Below, in pieces: positions 55,803-64,000 of a DNA stretch of 64,000 nucleotides. The position numbers and the translations under genes are program-made. The DNA is taken from positions 22,338-86,337 of the forward strand of contig NZ_LGDD01000246.1 in assembly GCF_001279695.1 (NCBI RefSeq), given 5' to 3'. The stretch's first letter is position 1. Each line of letters opens with the position of its first letter. The notes under the pieces are model-generated. The model was not told the origin of the DNA, did no database searches, and was given only the letters and a program-made list of their open reading frames with translations. This stretch comes from Streptomyces sp. WM6378. GTDB lineage: Bacteria; Actinomycetota; Actinomycetes; Streptomycetales; Streptomycetaceae.

Positions 55803-55899
55803 GCACCCCGCCTGACGGCCGGGGGTGCCCCACGCACTCCCCGGCCGCCGGGACCCTCTCCTTTTTCACAGCAACAGCGGTTCCAGGGAGCTGTTTTCC

Positions 55900-56448
55900 A
55901 TGAGCGCCGAGACCACGGGTTCCCGCGACTTCCAGTACTGGCGTCTTCGTTTCCGGGCCTGGCGGGGCAGTCGCCCGTTCTGGGCGGGCCTGTTCACGAT
56001 GGCCGGCGGCGTGCCCATCGCGTACTTCCCGTACGCCAACATGCACCTCGGCAACATCACGCTGGCCATGTCCACGACCGCCGGTGCCGGTTCGCTGATC
56101 ATCGGCGTCCTGCTGGTCACGCTCGGTCTGACCATGTGGTTCCACAGCGTGGTGCGGACGTTCGCGGGTGTCGCGGCCATCCTGCTCGCGCTGATCTCCC
56201 TGCCCGTGGCCAATATCGGCGGCTTTGTCATCGGCTTCCTGCTCGCGATGCTCGGCGGCGCGCTCTCCGTGGCGTGGGTGCCCAGCAAGGCCAAGGGGCG
56301 GGCCGCGCCGGCCGCCGGTCCGGCGCCCGAGGGCCCCGCGCCCGCCGCGGGCGACGAGACCGTGCCCGGCCCGCGTGAAGGACAGCCGGGAACCGCCGCA
56401 ACCGATACGACAGTTGACGCCAACGGCGGGAGGAACAGTGCGGGGTGA
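55900..56448 (+). CDS. DUF6114 four-helix membrane protein
   Basis: 182 residues from the ATG at 55900. An N-terminal W-R-L-R-F-R-A-W-R-G-S-R-P-F-W segment is followed by four membrane helices between about 25 and 125 and an Ala/Pro-rich cytoplasmic tail. The family always seems to sit beside DUF6230 genes. It overlaps the next start by about 11 bp. Role unknown; probably a membrane partner of the exported protein. Confidence 0.85.
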   Translation: MSAETTGSRDFQYWRLRFRAWRGSRPFWAGLFTMAGGVPIAYFPYANMHLGNITLAMSTTAGAGSLIIGVLLVTLGLTMWFHSVVRTFAGVAAILLALISLPVANIGGFVIGFLLAMLGGALSVAWVPSKAKGRAAPAAGPAPEGPAPAAGDETVPGPREGQPGTAATDTTVDANGGRNSAG

Positions 56449-57757
56449 CGAGACGCAGCTGGACTCGACCGGAGGCGGCGACCCGCGGGAAAGAAGAGGG
56501 CCGCGCCACGCGGCCCCGAGGAAGTCGCTCCTGACCAAGTGGCAGATGCCCGCGGGCAAGGCGATGGCGCTCGCCGCCATGCCCACGGCCGTCCTGGTCG
56601 GCATGAGCCTCACGCCCAAGCTCGCGATGGCCGACGACAAGACGGACATCCCGTTCGCCCCCGGCCCCTGTGTGACCCGCTCGGACAGCCCCTCGGGCTC
56701 GCCGAGCCCGTCCGGCAGCGCGTCGGGCAAGGCCTCGCCGAGTCCGTCGGCGGCGAAGTCGGACGACACGAATCCGGACGGCAGCGCGTCGAAGTCCAAG
56801 ACGCCCACGCCCACGGCCTCGGGTTCGGCCGGGGACACCGTCGACAAGCTCCTGAAGCCGGCCCAGCCCGCTGCCAAGCCGTCCGCGGCGGACGCTCCGG
56901 CGAACACGGCCGCGACCCCGCCGCCCGCCAAGACGACCAACCCGCTCGACCCGCTGGGTCTGGGTGACGCCCTCAAGGGTCTGTTCGGCATCCACGACAC
57001 GCCGAGCCCGGCGCCCACCGCGAGCACGTCGACGGCCCCCGCGCCGAAGCCGTCGGCGAGCACGGCCGCGCCCAAGCCGTCCACGAAGGCGTCCAAGCCC
57101 GCCACCACCGAGGGCAAGCCGGTCGACAAGACGGCGGACGCGATCAAGAAGGCGGCCGACGAGGCGGGCCAGAAGGTCGCCGAACTCCCGGACGCGGCAA
57201 AGGGATTGGATCCCAAGAAGGACACCGCCATCCCCGACGGTGCCAAGCCCGCCTTCCCGTGCCCGACCGCCGACCCGAAGGCGCTCGCCGCGGCCAAGCA
57301 GGACAGCGGGGTTCCGACGCTGCCCACTCAGCCCTGGATCCTCAAGAGCTCGATGCTCACCCTGAGCGGTCTGAACTACGAGGGCATCGTCGAGGTCAAG
57401 GCCGGCGACACCACCAAGAAGGTCCTCAAGTTCACGGCCTCGTCCGTGGACATCAAGGACCTGGACCAGCAGGTGTACGGACCCGAGGTGGGCGGCTCGC
57501 CCACCACCGCCCACGTCGTGGCCCGCTCCGGCTCCACCTCGACGATCCGCAACGGCACGGTGACGATGTACACGGAGGAGCTGAAGGGCAACCTCTTCGG
57601 CCTCATCCCGATCACCTTCAGCCCGGCCACCCCGCCGCCGCTGAACGTCCCGTTCGCCTTCTTCACCAACGTGACGGTCCGCCAGGCAGGCCAGTTCGGC
57701 GGCACCCTGACCGTCCCGGGCCTCCACAACTACGTCACGAACGGCAACCCGTCGTAG
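56438..57757 (+). CDS. Secreted protein with Ser/Pro/Lys-rich linker, third gene of the DUF6230 operon
   Basis: 439 residues from the GTG at 56438 after GGGAGG, inside the end of the DUF6114 gene. It has a charged leader of about 40 residues, a hydrophobic segment (about 45-62, ending L-A-M-A-D-D), a long low-complexity linker rich in Ser, Pro, Lys and Ala (about 80-270), and a C-terminal beta-rich domain of about 140 residues with V-P-F-A-F-F-T-N-V-T-V-R-Q-A-G-Q-F-G-G-T. Probably wall-spanning. No known domain recognised. A strong terminator follows. Confidence 0.78.
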   Translation: MRGDETQLDSTGGGDPRERRGPRHAAPRKSLLTKWQMPAGKAMALAAMPTAVLVGMSLTPKLAMADDKTDIPFAPGPCVTRSDSPSGSPSPSGSASGKASPSPSAAKSDDTNPDGSASKSKTPTPTASGSAGDTVDKLLKPAQPAAKPSAADAPANTAATPPPAKTTNPLDPLGLGDALKGLFGIHDTPSPAPTASTSTAPAPKPSASTAAPKPSTKASKPATTEGKPVDKTADAIKKAADEAGQKVAELPDAAKGLDPKKDTAIPDGAKPAFPCPTADPKALAAAKQDSGVPTLPTQPWILKSSMLTLSGLNYEGIVEVKAGDTTKKVLKFTASSVDIKDLDQQVYGPEVGGSPTTAHVVARSGSTSTIRNGTVTMYTEELKGNLFGLIPITFSPATPPPLNVPFAFFTNVTVRQAGQFGGTLTVPGLHNYVTNGNPS

Positions 57758-57796
57758 CCCTGGCCACCCCAAGTACCCATCCGGGAGCCGCAGTTG

Positions 57797-57835
57797 AGCC
57801 GTGGCCCGCACCCCTCGGGGGTGCGGGCCACGGCT
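57797..57835 (+). terminator. Strong terminator after the DUF6230 operon
   Basis: Two 18-base arms (57797-57814 and 57818-57835) starting AGCCGTGGCCCGC and ending GCGGGCCACGGCT pair perfectly around 3 bases. Confidence 0.85.
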
Positions 57836-57957
57836 GTGCCATCGCTCGCCCAGCGGATCCATTGCCTCCATATGGAGATTGATTGGGTTTCCCTTTACCT
57901 CTCGCTCCTAGGGTCGGGAAGGTTGGGGCGGGCAGCGGGGAAAGCGGGGAGTGCCGG

Positions 57958-58317
57958 ATGGGCGACGACGGCAAGGTTCTGGACATCAAGATCGCGGATG
58001 TGAAACTCACCGCGCCGGTCTTCCACGAGCAGGCCACGAACCTGAGCACGGCGCTGACCAACCTCGTTCACGCTCTCGACGGATTCGGCGCGCCGTGGGG
58101 CGACGACGACCAGGGCAAGGCGTTCCGCGACGCGTACGCGCCCCAGCAGAAGGTCATCGAGCGCGCGGCGGGCACCCTGGTGCTAGGCCTGGTCAGCATC
58201 CATGAGGCGATGGTCGACATGTCCGACGGACACGTGGACAACGACCAGTTGATCGCGGGGATCTTCACGAAGATCAAGAAGCCGGTCGACGCCACGGACG
58301 GCGATGATTCCGAGTGA
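57958..58317 (+). CDS. WXG100/ESX-like small protein before the RHS gene
   Basis: 119 residues from the ATG at 57958 after AAAGCGGGGAGTGCCGG. Mostly helical with G-A-P-W-G-D-D-D-Q-G-K-A-F in the middle, the W-G-x-D-x-x-G-x-x-F turn of type VII-exported partners. It ends in an acidic tail. The stop overlaps the GTG of the RHS gene, so the two are coupled; it may be a targeting partner or chaperone for that toxin. Confidence 0.8.
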   Translation: MGDDGKVLDIKIADVKLTAPVFHEQATNLSTALTNLVHALDGFGAPWGDDDQGKAFRDAYAPQQKVIERAAGTLVLGLVSIHEAMVDMSDGHVDNDQLIAGIFTKIKKPVDATDGDDSE

Positions 58318-61300
58318 GTGTCGAGGACGAGGCCAAGAAGATCCTGCTCAAGCTGGGGATGTGGTGGCCGGACGCCAATTCCGGCACCCTGCGGCACGCC
58401 GCCGACGCCTGGCGTACCTTCGCCGACGCGGTCGACGACGTACGGACGCCGGTGAACAACGCGGCGTCCGCTCTCATCCACAACAACAAGGGTGAGGCGA
58501 TCGATGCGTTTGAGATCTTCTGGGGCCGGTACGCCAAGGACGGCAACGCGGGGTGGCTGAGCGACCTCTCCAAGTCGGCTCGCAAGATGGCGGAGGCGCT
58601 GGACAAGTTCGCCGACGCCGTCGATCACGCCATCCACAAGCTCTGGATTCAGATCGGGATCGATGCGGCCGTGATCGCGGGCGGCGTCGCCGTGGCCTTC
58701 CTCACCGCGGGCCTGGCCTCGGGAGCAGCGGCCGCTGCCGCCGATGCCATCATCGAACTCGGCGGCACTCTTGGTGTCGCGGTCTCCGCCACCGTCGCCG
58801 AAATCGCGGCAGGGACCCTGGTGGCCGCCGCCTTCGGCGGAATCGAATCGGTCACCGTCGACCTCGCGGTCGCCCAGCCCCTGAAGATCGCCACGGGCCA
58901 GCAGAAGGGCCTGAGCCTGGACGAGATCAACCAGGCCGCCAAGGACGGCATGATCTACGGTGGCGCGCTCGGCGCGGGCAGCGGCGTCCTGAAGGCCGGC
59001 GTCGAGGGAGCCTTCAGCAACCCGACCCCCTTCATGCTGCGCCCGCCTTCACTCCGTCCCGACCTGGTCGAACTGGGGCCCGCAGCCCGGCAGGCAGACC
59101 GCACCCCGTGCGTCGGCGAGCCCATCGACGTCGCCACCGGCGCGATGCTGATGACCCAGACCGACCTGAGCCTGCCCGGCGCGCTGCCCCTTGTCTTCAC
59201 TCGCACCCACCTGTCCTCGTACCGAGCGGGTACGTGCTTCGGCCCGACGTGGATATCAAGCCTCGACGAGTGCCTTCAGATCGACGGCGAGGGAGTGGTG
59301 TTCGCCGCCGCCGACGGTATGCGCCTGGTGTACCCGGTGCCGAAGGCGGCCGAGCCGGTGCTGCCGGCCAAGGGCGCCCGCTGGCCGCTGGAATGGGACG
59401 GCAAGCCCGACGGCGTCATGACCGTGACCGACCCCGACACAGGGGTGGTCCGCAGCTTCGGCACACCGCTGCCCACCGACACCTTCGGAGTCTTCCGGCT
59501 GCCGGTGGACAGCTGGCAAGACCGTAACGGCGCGCGCATCGACATCGAACGCTCCGGGGAGGGCATACCCGTCGGCCTGCGCCACAGCGGCGGCTACTAC
59601 CTCGCCGTGGACACGCGTGGTCGCCGCATCACGGCCCTGCGCCTCTTGGACGAAGCGCCGTCCGCCTACGAGACACGGGACGTGCCGTCGGATGCCGGAA
59701 CGGTGGTGATGACCTACGGCTACGACGAGGAGGGCAACCTCACCGAGGTAATCAACTCTTCGGGCGAGCCGCTGAAGTACGCGTACGACGATCAGGGCCG
59801 GATCACCAAGTGGACGGATCGCAACGGGACTTGGTTCTCGTACGTCTACGACCAACGCGGCCGAGTCGTGCGCACCGAGGGTGTTGACGGCGTTCTGTCG
59901 GGCTCGCTGACGTACGACGAGACCGCCCGTACCACGACCTACACGGACTCCTTGGGCCGCCGCTCGACCCACCGCTACAACGCTGAGGGCCTGGTCGTCG
60001 AGGAGACCAGCCCGCTCGGCCACACCACCCGAACCGACTGGGACGAGCGCGGCGACAAGCCGCTGACGATCACGGACGCGCTGGGACGGACCACGCATTA
60101 CGTCTACGACGAGTCCGGCACCCTCATCGAACTCACCCTGCCCGACCGGTCCGTCGCGCGGGCCGCCTACAACGCCCTCGGAAAGCCGATCGAGGTCATC
60201 GACCCAGGTGGCGCCACCTGGCGCCACACGTACGACGCCGCCGGAAACCTGCTCACGACGACGGACCCGCTCGGCGCCGAAACCCGTTGCGCCTACGACG
60301 AGTCCGGGCATCTGGTCGCCGTGACCGATGCCCTCGGCCACACCCGGACGGTCATACCGAACGCGGCCGGACTCCCGCTGGCGGTGACCGACGAGCTGGG
60401 CCACACCACGGCCGTGCGCCGTGACGCCTGGGGCCGGGTCGTGGAGGCGACCGACCCGATGGGCCACGTGGTCCGCATGGGCTGGACGGTCGAGGGCAAG
60501 CCGGAGTGGCACGAACACGCCGACGGCAGCCGGGAGTCGTGGACGTGGGACGGCGAAGGCAACCTCCTCACCCACACCGACGCAGTGGGCAACCTGACCA
60601 GCCACGAGGTGGGCCCCTTCGACGTACCGACTACCCGCACCGACCCCGACGGCACGACCTACGCCTTCGCCTACGACACCGAGCTCCGCCTGACCGAAGT
60701 CACGAACCCGCAGGGCCTGACCTGGTCGTACACGTATGACGAGGCGGGTCGGCTGGTTGCCGAGAGGGACTTCAACGGCCGCAGCTTGTCCTACGCGCAC
60801 GATGCGACGGGCGCCCTGGTGTCCCGCACGAACGGGGCGGGGGAGGCGCTGCGGTTCAGCCGGGACGCGATGGGACGCGTCACGGAGCAGCGGTCGGACA
60901 CGGGCGAGGTGACCTCGTACGAGTACGACGCGACGGGTGAGCTCGTCCGCGCGGTCAACGCGGACGCCGACGTAGTCACCCGGCGCGATGCGCTCGGCCG
61001 TGAACTCGCCGAGACCGTCAACGGCCGAACGACGGCCTTCGCATATGACCCGCTGGGGCAGCGCGTCCGCCGGGTCACCCCATCGGGCCTGGTGTCCGAG
61101 TGGACCTACGACGCGGCTGGACGCCCCGCACAACTACGCTCGAAGCACGGCGAGTTGGCTTTTGCCTACGACGCCTCGGGGCGCGAGAACGAACGCCGCA
61201 TAGGCAGCGATGTGGTGCTCCACCAGATCTGGGATGCGACCGACCGGCTCACAGCCCAGTCTCTGCAGACGGGAGGCGTCGAGGCTGACCGCCTCCTCCA

Positions 61301-62597
61301 ACACCGTGCGTACACCTATCGTGCGGACGGCTACCTGACCGAGGTCCGCGAACTCACCTCGGGAACCCGGAAGCTCGACGTGGACGCCATGGGTCGAGTC
61401 ACAGGCGTCCGGGCCCATGGCTGGGCCGAGACGTACGCGTACGACACGATGGGTAACCTCTCGCACGCAACCGCCCCCGCCCACGAGTCCGCCGGCGGCC
61501 GCGAGTTCGACGGCACCCTCATACGCCGAGCCGGCCGCACGACGTACGAGCACGACGCACAGGGCCGCCTGATCCGCAGGATCCGCAAGCTCCTCAACGG
61601 ACAGCGGCGGACATGGACGTACTCCTGGAACGCCGAGGACCGCCTGACGGAGGCCGCCACGCCCGGCGGCGCACGTTGGCGGTACATGTACGACCCTCTC
61701 GGACGCCGCATCTCGAAGCACCGGGTGGCAGAGGACGGCTCGACCATCGAGCGCACGCGGTTCACCTGGGACGACACCCGGCTCGCCGAACAGAGCACGC
61801 CCGACGGCAGATTCACCACCTGGGACTATGAGCCGGGCACCCACCGCCCTCTCACCCAGACCGACCACAAGCCGACAGTCCGAGAGGCGGGAGTGTCCTT
61901 CCTCTCGACGCTGGCCGATGACTCGTCTGTGGGCTGTGCGACCCGATTCCACGCGATCATTACCGACGCTGTCGGCACTCCGGCTGAATTGGTGTCGCCT
62001 GAGGGCAGGTTGTCCTGGCAGCGCCGCACGAGTCTGTGGGGAACGCATCTTCCGTCTCCTGTGGATGCGGCTGAGATCGACTGCCCCCTGCGCTTTCCCG
62101 GCCAGTTCGACGACCCTGAAACGGGCCTGAGCTACAACTATTTCAGGCATTACGACCCCGAAACCGCTCGGTACGCCAGCCCGGATCCGCTCGGTTTGGA
62201 GCCGGCCCCCAATCACCATGCCTATGTGGCGGACCCGCTCGGTTGGAGCGACCCGCTCGGACTTGCTGCACGGGGTCCGAAGGATCCTCTGGACCTCGGA
62301 GCGGGCTACCGAGGCCGGTTGGACATGTGGCAGGAGGGCACGAAGGGAACCGATTTCGAGGTCCACGTATACGATAAATCCGGTCGCGAGGTCGGTATTT
62401 TCGGCAGCGACGGATGGTTCAACAAGCACGGTACGACGGCGGCAGATGTCCAGGTGCCGGCCAGTGTGGAGAATGCGCTCAAGGGGCGAGCCATCGACAC
62501 TCTGAGAAAGACTGGTCGAATCGGGCCGAAGGGCACCGAGGACATCAGCGGAGAAAAATGGCAGAGGCCTCGCCTCGCAGCAGAAGGATGCAAATGA
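58314..62597 (+). CDS. RHS-repeat polymorphic toxin
   Basis: 1427 residues from the GTG at 58314. A helical WXG-like region (about 1-105, with K-L-G-M-W-W-P-D) is followed by a hydrophobic stretch (about 110-195), a DUF6531 start with V-G-E-P-I-D-V-A-T-G-A-M, about twenty YD/RHS repeats (about 430-1240), and the core end R-Y-A-S-P-D-P-L-G-L then D-P-L-G-L at about 1311-1318. The last 109 residues are the variable tip, with R-G-R-L-D-M-W-Q-E-G and G-W-F-N-K-H-G, not identified. The tip DNA is less GC-rich. The next gene is the likely immunity gene. Probably exported by type VII-like means and acting in rival cells. Confidence 0.9.
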   Translation: MSVEDEAKKILLKLGMWWPDANSGTLRHAADAWRTFADAVDDVRTPVNNAASALIHNNKGEAIDAFEIFWGRYAKDGNAGWLSDLSKSARKMAEALDKFADAVDHAIHKLWIQIGIDAAVIAGGVAVAFLTAGLASGAAAAAADAIIELGGTLGVAVSATVAEIAAGTLVAAAFGGIESVTVDLAVAQPLKIATGQQKGLSLDEINQAAKDGMIYGGALGAGSGVLKAGVEGAFSNPTPFMLRPPSLRPDLVELGPAARQADRTPCVGEPIDVATGAMLMTQTDLSLPGALPLVFTRTHLSSYRAGTCFGPTWISSLDECLQIDGEGVVFAAADGMRLVYPVPKAAEPVLPAKGARWPLEWDGKPDGVMTVTDPDTGVVRSFGTPLPTDTFGVFRLPVDSWQDRNGARIDIERSGEGIPVGLRHSGGYYLAVDTRGRRITALRLLDEAPSAYETRDVPSDAGTVVMTYGYDEEGNLTEVINSSGEPLKYAYDDQGRITKWTDRNGTWFSYVYDQRGRVVRTEGVDGVLSGSLTYDETARTTTYTDSLGRRSTHRYNAEGLVVEETSPLGHTTRTDWDERGDKPLTITDALGRTTHYVYDESGTLIELTLPDRSVARAAYNALGKPIEVIDPGGATWRHTYDAAGNLLTTTDPLGAETRCAYDESGHLVAVTDALGHTRTVIPNAAGLPLAVTDELGHTTAVRRDAWGRVVEATDPMGHVVRMGWTVEGKPEWHEHADGSRESWTWDGEGNLLTHTDAVGNLTSHEVGPFDVPTTRTDPDGTTYAFAYDTELRLTEVTNPQGLTWSYTYDEAGRLVAERDFNGRSLSYAHDATGALVSRTNGAGEALRFSRDAMGRVTEQRSDTGEVTSYEYDATGELVRAVNADADVVTRRDALGRELAETVNGRTTAFAYDPLGQRVRRVTPSGLVSEWTYDAAGRPAQLRSKHGELAFAYDASGRENERRIGSDVVLHQIWDATDRLTAQSLQTGGVEADRLLQHRAYTYRADGYLTEVRELTSGTRKLDVDAMGRVTGVRAHGWAETYAYDTMGNLSHATAPAHESAGGREFDGTLIRRAGRTTYEHDAQGRLIRRIRKLLNGQRRTWTYSWNAEDRLTEAATPGGARWRYMYDPLGRRISKHRVAEDGSTIERTRFTWDDTRLAEQSTPDGRFTTWDYEPGTHRPLTQTDHKPTVREAGVSFLSTLADDSSVGCATRFHAIITDAVGTPAELVSPEGRLSWQRRTSLWGTHLPSPVDAAEIDCPLRFPGQFDDPETGLSYNYFRHYDPETARYASPDPLGLEPAPNHHAYVADPLGWSDPLGLAARGPKDPLDLGAGYRGRLDMWQEGTKGTDFEVHVYDKSGREVGIFGSDGWFNKHGTTAADVQVPASVENALKGRAIDTLRKTGRIGPKGTEDISGEKWQRPRLAAEGCK

Positions 62598-63067
62598 AAT
62601 TCGTGAAGGCTGATTGGGACCCCGAACTGAACGGATTCTTTCTGGATTCGACTGCCTACTTGGCTGAGTTGCCCCGGATCCAGGAGGAGCTGCCTCCAGG
62701 TGCGAGGGCGTTCGCGTCCGACGCCGGGCACTACAGCATGGGGAGCAGCCGTTGTGTGAAGGATCTGGAGCTGGCTGCCATCCATGTGGCGACGGACAAG
62801 AGTGGAACGCTCACCCTCGAATTCGCCGGCAATCAATGGAAGCACGAAGCGGGTCTTAGCATTCGGTACGCGAAGGTTGCTCACTTCTCGATCGACTACG
62901 AGCATTCGGTCGACTGGATGCAGGCGGATACCGTCCTGCTCGATGAAATCCTCCCGGACAATGGAGGATGCGTCCATGAAATCGCATTGACCGATGCGGC
63001 GATCACTGTCCGATGTGAGGATCTGGACGCTGTTTGGGGTGCCGACGGCGACAGGGGGACGTCGTGA
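62594..63067 (+). CDS. Putative immunity protein of the RHS toxin
   Basis: 157 residues from the ATG at 62594, overlapping the toxin stop (ATGA), with AGAAGG 6 bases before it. An acidic cytoplasmic protein with no signal, beta-strand rich (L-E-L-A-A-I-H-V-A-T-D and L-T-L-E-F-A-G-N-Q-W). No family recognised. Its GC content is below that of the toxin core, as expected for exchangeable tip-immunity modules. The immunity role is inferred from its position. Confidence 0.7.
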   Translation: MKFVKADWDPELNGFFLDSTAYLAELPRIQEELPPGARAFASDAGHYSMGSSRCVKDLELAAIHVATDKSGTLTLEFAGNQWKHEAGLSIRYAKVAHFSIDYEHSVDWMQADTVLLDEILPDNGGCVHEIALTDAAITVRCEDLDAVWGADGDRGTS

Positions 63068-63110
63068 TCCAGGGAGCCACCCTTTCCTAGGGGCAAACGG
63101 GGCGTTGTCT

Positions 63111-63362
63111 GTGATCATCGGGATTTTTGTGGTCGGCGGGATCGCCGCGCTGTGGTGTGGAGTGAGTTGGGCGTTCAACGTACGAGGGATTACGGTGCGG
63201 CGGGCCGAGGCCATTCGGCGGCGGCATGCCATGCAGCTTGACGGGGTGCCCTCGGGGGCGATGTGGCCCCAGCCTTGGTACCACCGTCTCCTCGGTGCTC
63301 TCCTCACCGTTGCCGGGTTGGTCCTCGTGATTGCCGGTTATGCGCTATGGCACCTCAATTGA
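63111..63362 (+). CDS. Small two-helix membrane protein
   Basis: 83 residues from the GTG at 63111; TTG at 63105 or an ATG at 62994 are also in frame, but the latter would overlap the immunity gene. Helix one is V-I-I-G-I-F-V-V-G-G-I-A-A-L-W, then R-R-A-E-A-I-R-R-R-H in the cytoplasm, then a second helix L-L-G-A-L-L-T-V-A-G-L-V. Similar proteins follow immunity genes in some toxin loci, but no function is known. Confidence 0.6.
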   Translation: MIIGIFVVGGIAALWCGVSWAFNVRGITVRRAEAIRRRHAMQLDGVPSGAMWPQPWYHRLLGALLTVAGLVLVIAGYALWHLN

Positions 63363-63617
63363 GGGTGCCAATAGAAGGCCGTGACGGCAGTTCGTTCCTG
63401 CGCCCGTCCGGGACGGCAAGCGGCCACCCGGCCCTCGGCCGGGCCCAATTCCTCGCGGGAGCCGAGGTCTCCCGGCACTCCAAGTAGGGACCTTCGGTGG
63501 GGTGGCCGGGGACCCGGAGGGGGTGACACTCGGGAGCAGGAACCTACGGTCCCGCAGGTTGCGTACCCCGGACACCTCGTACGGCCCCGACGTGCCACCC
63601 CGAAGAACGGACCCCCC

Positions 63618-63806
63618 ATGCCCACACCTCGCCGCCCCCACCCCCCGCTCATCCAGGGCGGCATGGGCGTAGCCGTGTCCGGGTGGCGGCTTGCGCGGGC
63701 TGTGGCGGGGGGTGGGCAGCTCGGGGTGGTGTCCGGGACCGCGCTCGATGCCGTGCTCGCGCGCAGGCTCCAGCTCGGGGATCCCGGCGGGCACATGCGG
63801 CGGGGG
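63618..63806 (+). pseudogene. Nitronate monooxygenase, 5' part only (broken)
   Basis: The first 63 codons read as a normal family start: [18 protein letters not shown] and [12 protein letters not shown], the FMN-binding N-terminus of nitronate monooxygenase (2-nitropropane dioxygenase). At about 63807 the frame runs into a G-rich stretch and the reverse copy of itself. The break is best explained by an assembly artefact at the contig end and not by true loss. The rest of the gene is missing. Confidence 0.7.
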
Positions 63807-64000
63807 GGCCCCGCCCTTCCCCTGCCCGGGGGCGCCCCCGGGGGGGGCCGGGGGGTCTTTCTTTGGGGGGGGGACGCCCCCGGCCAGGGAAAGGGGGGGG
63901 GGCCCCCGCCGCATGTGCCCGCCGGGATCCCCGAGCTGGAGCCTGCGCGCGAGCACGGCATCGAGCGCGGTCCCGGACACCACCCCGAGCTGCCCACCCC
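63709..64000. repeat. 98-bp perfect fold-back inverted repeat at window end
   Basis: 63709-63806 is the exact reverse complement of 63903-64000. The sequence between (63807-63902) is an imperfect continuation of the same fold-back made of long G and C runs. It lies in the middle of a coding gene, so it is most likely a chimeric or snap-back read at a contig end. Confidence 0.9.

Noticed and set aside
59700..62100. YD repeats as a separate DNA repeat element
   Set aside because: They are diverged protein repeats within the RHS core and not repeated at DNA level.
63709..64000. Terminal palindrome as a Streptomyces telomere
   Set aside because: Telomere ends have several short palindromes in non-coding DNA. 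Here a coding gene is folded back on itself with poor G/C runs in the centre, and the region is core chromosome.

Overview
The window is high-GC (roughly 70% by eye) actinobacterial chromosome. Gene content, GTG starts, frequent ATGA/GTGA stop-start overlaps and the scy-filP polarity genes all point to Streptomyces. As far as I remember, the order follows the S. coelicolor core region from the atp operon to a thioredoxin gene (about SCO5367-SCO5425), and several blocks (atp, DUF2550, cobalamin adenosyltransferase, nucS, mce, thiolase, thioredoxin) are also in the same order in mycobacteria. No search was run, so family names rest on recognised motifs.

Layout. 1-6005: end of the F1Fo ATP synthase operon (atpF tail, atpH, atpA, atpG, atpD, atpC) and a DUF2550 membrane protein. 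6335-10184: chitinase chiC with two-component genes chiR and chiS; the chiC promoter carries two 12-bp chitinase-type/DasR-like boxes. 10320-13801: small membrane protein, a second (OmpR-type) two-component system and two small exported proteins. 14068-16932: PduO-type cobalamin adenosyltransferase, a drug-export-type ABC transporter and a divergent TetR regulator with a clear 31-bp operator between them. 17068-24248: 3-hydroxybutyryl-CoA dehydrogenase, STAS protein, large membrane-anchored P-loop protein, NucS mismatch endonuclease, SCO5389-family protein, luciferase-like oxidoreductase and a Cys/His protein. 24255-28187: two paralogous ABC transporter pairs. 28284-33527: filP and scy, coiled-coil proteins of polar growth. 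33728-36540: methylmalonyl-CoA epimerase, thiolase and meaB. 36571-40045: AbsC-like MarR regulator, three coupled AIM24 genes, DUF3817 and thiamine-binding MTH1187 proteins. 40244-45018: cslA, glxA and a convergent GH6 lipoprotein gene, the tip-glycan assembly set. 45192-48032: MarR regulator, second DUF3817 protein and icmA. 48270-53247: a third two-component system divergent from a MurG-like glycosyltransferase plus sugar-nucleotide epimerase pair, then a TetR gene. 53545-57757: thioredoxin/TPR protein and a DUF6230-DUF6114-secreted protein operon. 57958-63362: WXG100-like protein, RHS polymorphic toxin, putative immunity protein and a small membrane protein. 63618-64000: nitronate monooxygenase gene broken by a 98-bp perfect fold-back repeat that looks like a contig-end artefact.

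Themes. B12-dependent acyl-CoA chemistry recurs (adenosyltransferase, epimerase, MeaB, IcmA), as does hyphal-tip and envelope biology (Scy, FilP, CslA/GlxA/GH6, MurG-like locus). Several regulators have recognisable candidate operators: ChiC boxes, the TetR/ABC palindrome, the icmA and mce/thiolase palindromes, OmpR-type direct repeats and the TetR/thioredoxin palindromes. The RHS toxin tip and immunity gene, where base composition falls, and the DUF6230/DUF6114 operon are the least-described systems here. Four gene gaps carry the same dispersed GC-rich repeat family.
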